From JBLHLB01 sp047618505 (GTDB taxonomy: Bacteria; Planctomycetota; UBA1135; GCA-002686595), in assembly GCA_047618505.1 (NCBI GenBank), contig JBLHLB010000257.1:1-6083 (forward strand): 6,083 nt of DNA. The letters are read 5' to 3'. The notes under the pieces are model-generated. The model did no database searches, was not told the DNA's origin, and was given only the letters and a program-made list of their open reading frames with translations. Positions 5,410 to 6,083 of this stretch are shown piece by piece. The translations under genes and the position numbers were made by a program. How positions within the stretch are numbered: position 1 is the stretch's first letter; the number at the start of each line of letters is the position of its first letter.

Positions 5410-6083
5410 ATGGGTGGATTTGCGGTAGGCTTCCCCATCGTGATCCGGCTCTACTCTGCGCGCTATCTCCTGTCCCGGGTGGGGCTGCTCCTCGAGGGGG
5501 GTGGCGTTTGTGTGCAGGAAGGAAGAATCGTCGAGCTCTTGGGCAATCCAGCGGCCGTGCGTTCCCGTGCCGGAGAGTCGTCTGTGGAATGGCACGACCT
5601 GGGTGATGTCGTCCTGACACCGGGGCTGGTGAATGCCCATGCGCACCTGGAGTTGGGGTGGGCCAAGGGACTCCTTTCGGGTGATGCGGGCTTCGCCGAT
5701 TGGGTCGTGGAACTCATACGAGCGCGGCGTGACGTTACTCCGGAGGACGAAGTCGCTGCCTTGATCTCCGGCGCCAATCGTTTGCTGGAAACCGGAACGA
5801 CGACAGTGGGAGATATCGATGCATCCGGTGCGCGCCTGCGCATGGATCCCCATGAGCAAGCCCGCGGGCCCTTCGTTCTGCATCTGCCGGAGGTCCTGGA
5901 CGGGGGGGATCCAACGCGTAGCGAAGCGGCCCTGGAGCGCCTGCGCGGGATCGAAGACAACATCCTTCAATTACGCCCAGGCCTCTCGCCCCACGCTCCC
6001 TTTACGGTCAGTCCAGGGCTGTTGCGGAGTTGCGCCGCCTACGCCAACTCGCGCGAACTCGCCGTTCAGGTTCACTGGGCGGA
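5410..6083 (+). CDS. Amidohydrolase, MTA/SAH-deaminase/chlorohydrolase-like (5' part, cut by window end)
   Basis: The frame is open from the ATG at 5410 to the window edge: 224 residues of a protein whose family is usually about 380-450 residues. Visible hallmarks are an N-terminal beta-sandwich start (IRLYSARYLL... CVQEGRIVEL), VLTPGLVNAHAHLEL with the metal-binding H77 and H79, LETGTTTVGD (126-135), GLSPHAPFTVSP (191-202) and VHWA at the edge, where H222 should be the third metal ligand. These fit the cytoplasmic TIM-barrel amidohydrolases that deaminate MTA, SAH or related purine nucleosides, including aminodeoxyfutalosine deaminases of menaquinone synthesis, or that act on s-triazines. 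The substrate cannot be chosen from this half. An in-frame TAG at 5392 limits the start. An alternative GTG at 5440 has GGTAGG 10 bases upstream and would begin exactly where family members usually begin, so it is a serious competitor to the ATG. Confidence 0.88.
   Translation, partial: MGGFAVGFPIVIRLYSARYLLSRVGLLLEGGGVCVQEGRIVELLGNPAAVRSRAGESSVEWHDLGDVVLTPGLVNAHAHLELGWAKGLLSGDAGFADWVVELIRARRDVTPEDEVAALISGANRLLETGTTTVGDIDASGARLRMDPHEQARGPFVLHLPEVLDGGDPTRSEAALERLRGIEDNILQLRPGLSPHAPFTVSPGLLRSCAAYANSRELAVQVHWA

Noticed and set aside
5251..5970. A 239-residue minus-strand open frame across the 3' end of the lipoprotein gene and the amidohydrolase
   Set aside because: It crosses the lipoprotein gene end, the terminator hairpin and the amidohydrolase, which has unmistakable family motifs on the plus strand. 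The minus product resembles no family.
1..6083. CRISPR array, insertion sequence, tRNA or phage genes
   Set aside because: No regularly spaced identical repeats, transposase motifs, terminal repeats with target duplications, or tRNA cloverleaf were found on reading both strands by eye.

Overview
This is a GC-rich bacterial window holding four genes. Several traits suggest a Planctomycetota-like or similar large-genome environmental bacterium: lipoprotein signal peptides followed by a glycine run, a very large glycine-rich secreted protein with SbsA-like Ig domains, a HEAT-type lipoprotein, and start codons without clear Shine-Dalgarno sequences. This placement rests on general resemblance only, because there is no rRNA or other marker gene.

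Layout. Bases 1-91 hold a long GC-rich hairpin (18-51), probably a terminator. Bases 92-1833 carry two minus-strand genes transcribed right to left. A lipoprotein with HEAT-like helical repeats (1833-928) comes first, followed by a complete TatD-family metal-dependent nuclease (931-92). They share a 4-base ATGA overlap and so are very probably one translationally coupled operon. Bases 1834-2239 are a divergent intergenic region of about 400 bp with no convincing gene. It has two inverted-repeat structures and at most a weak promoter. Bases 2240-5305 encode a plus-strand 1021-residue lipoprotein: a lipobox, a poly-Gly tether, a Cys cluster, two Ig-like domains, a glycine-rich repeat region and a C-terminal domain of unknown function. 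Bases 5306-5409 contain a strong terminator-like hairpin (5351-5386). From 5410 to the window end runs the 5' part of an amidohydrolase of the MTA/SAH-deaminase/chlorohydrolase type, cut off by the window edge.

How the genes relate. TatD and the amidohydrolase are ordinary cytoplasmic enzymes. The two lipoproteins act outside the cytoplasm and are probably unconnected to them in function. I see no CRISPR array, insertion sequence, toxin-antitoxin pair, phage gene, tRNA or defence cassette. The least described element is the 1021-residue modular lipoprotein. I do not find a clear new multi-gene system here.
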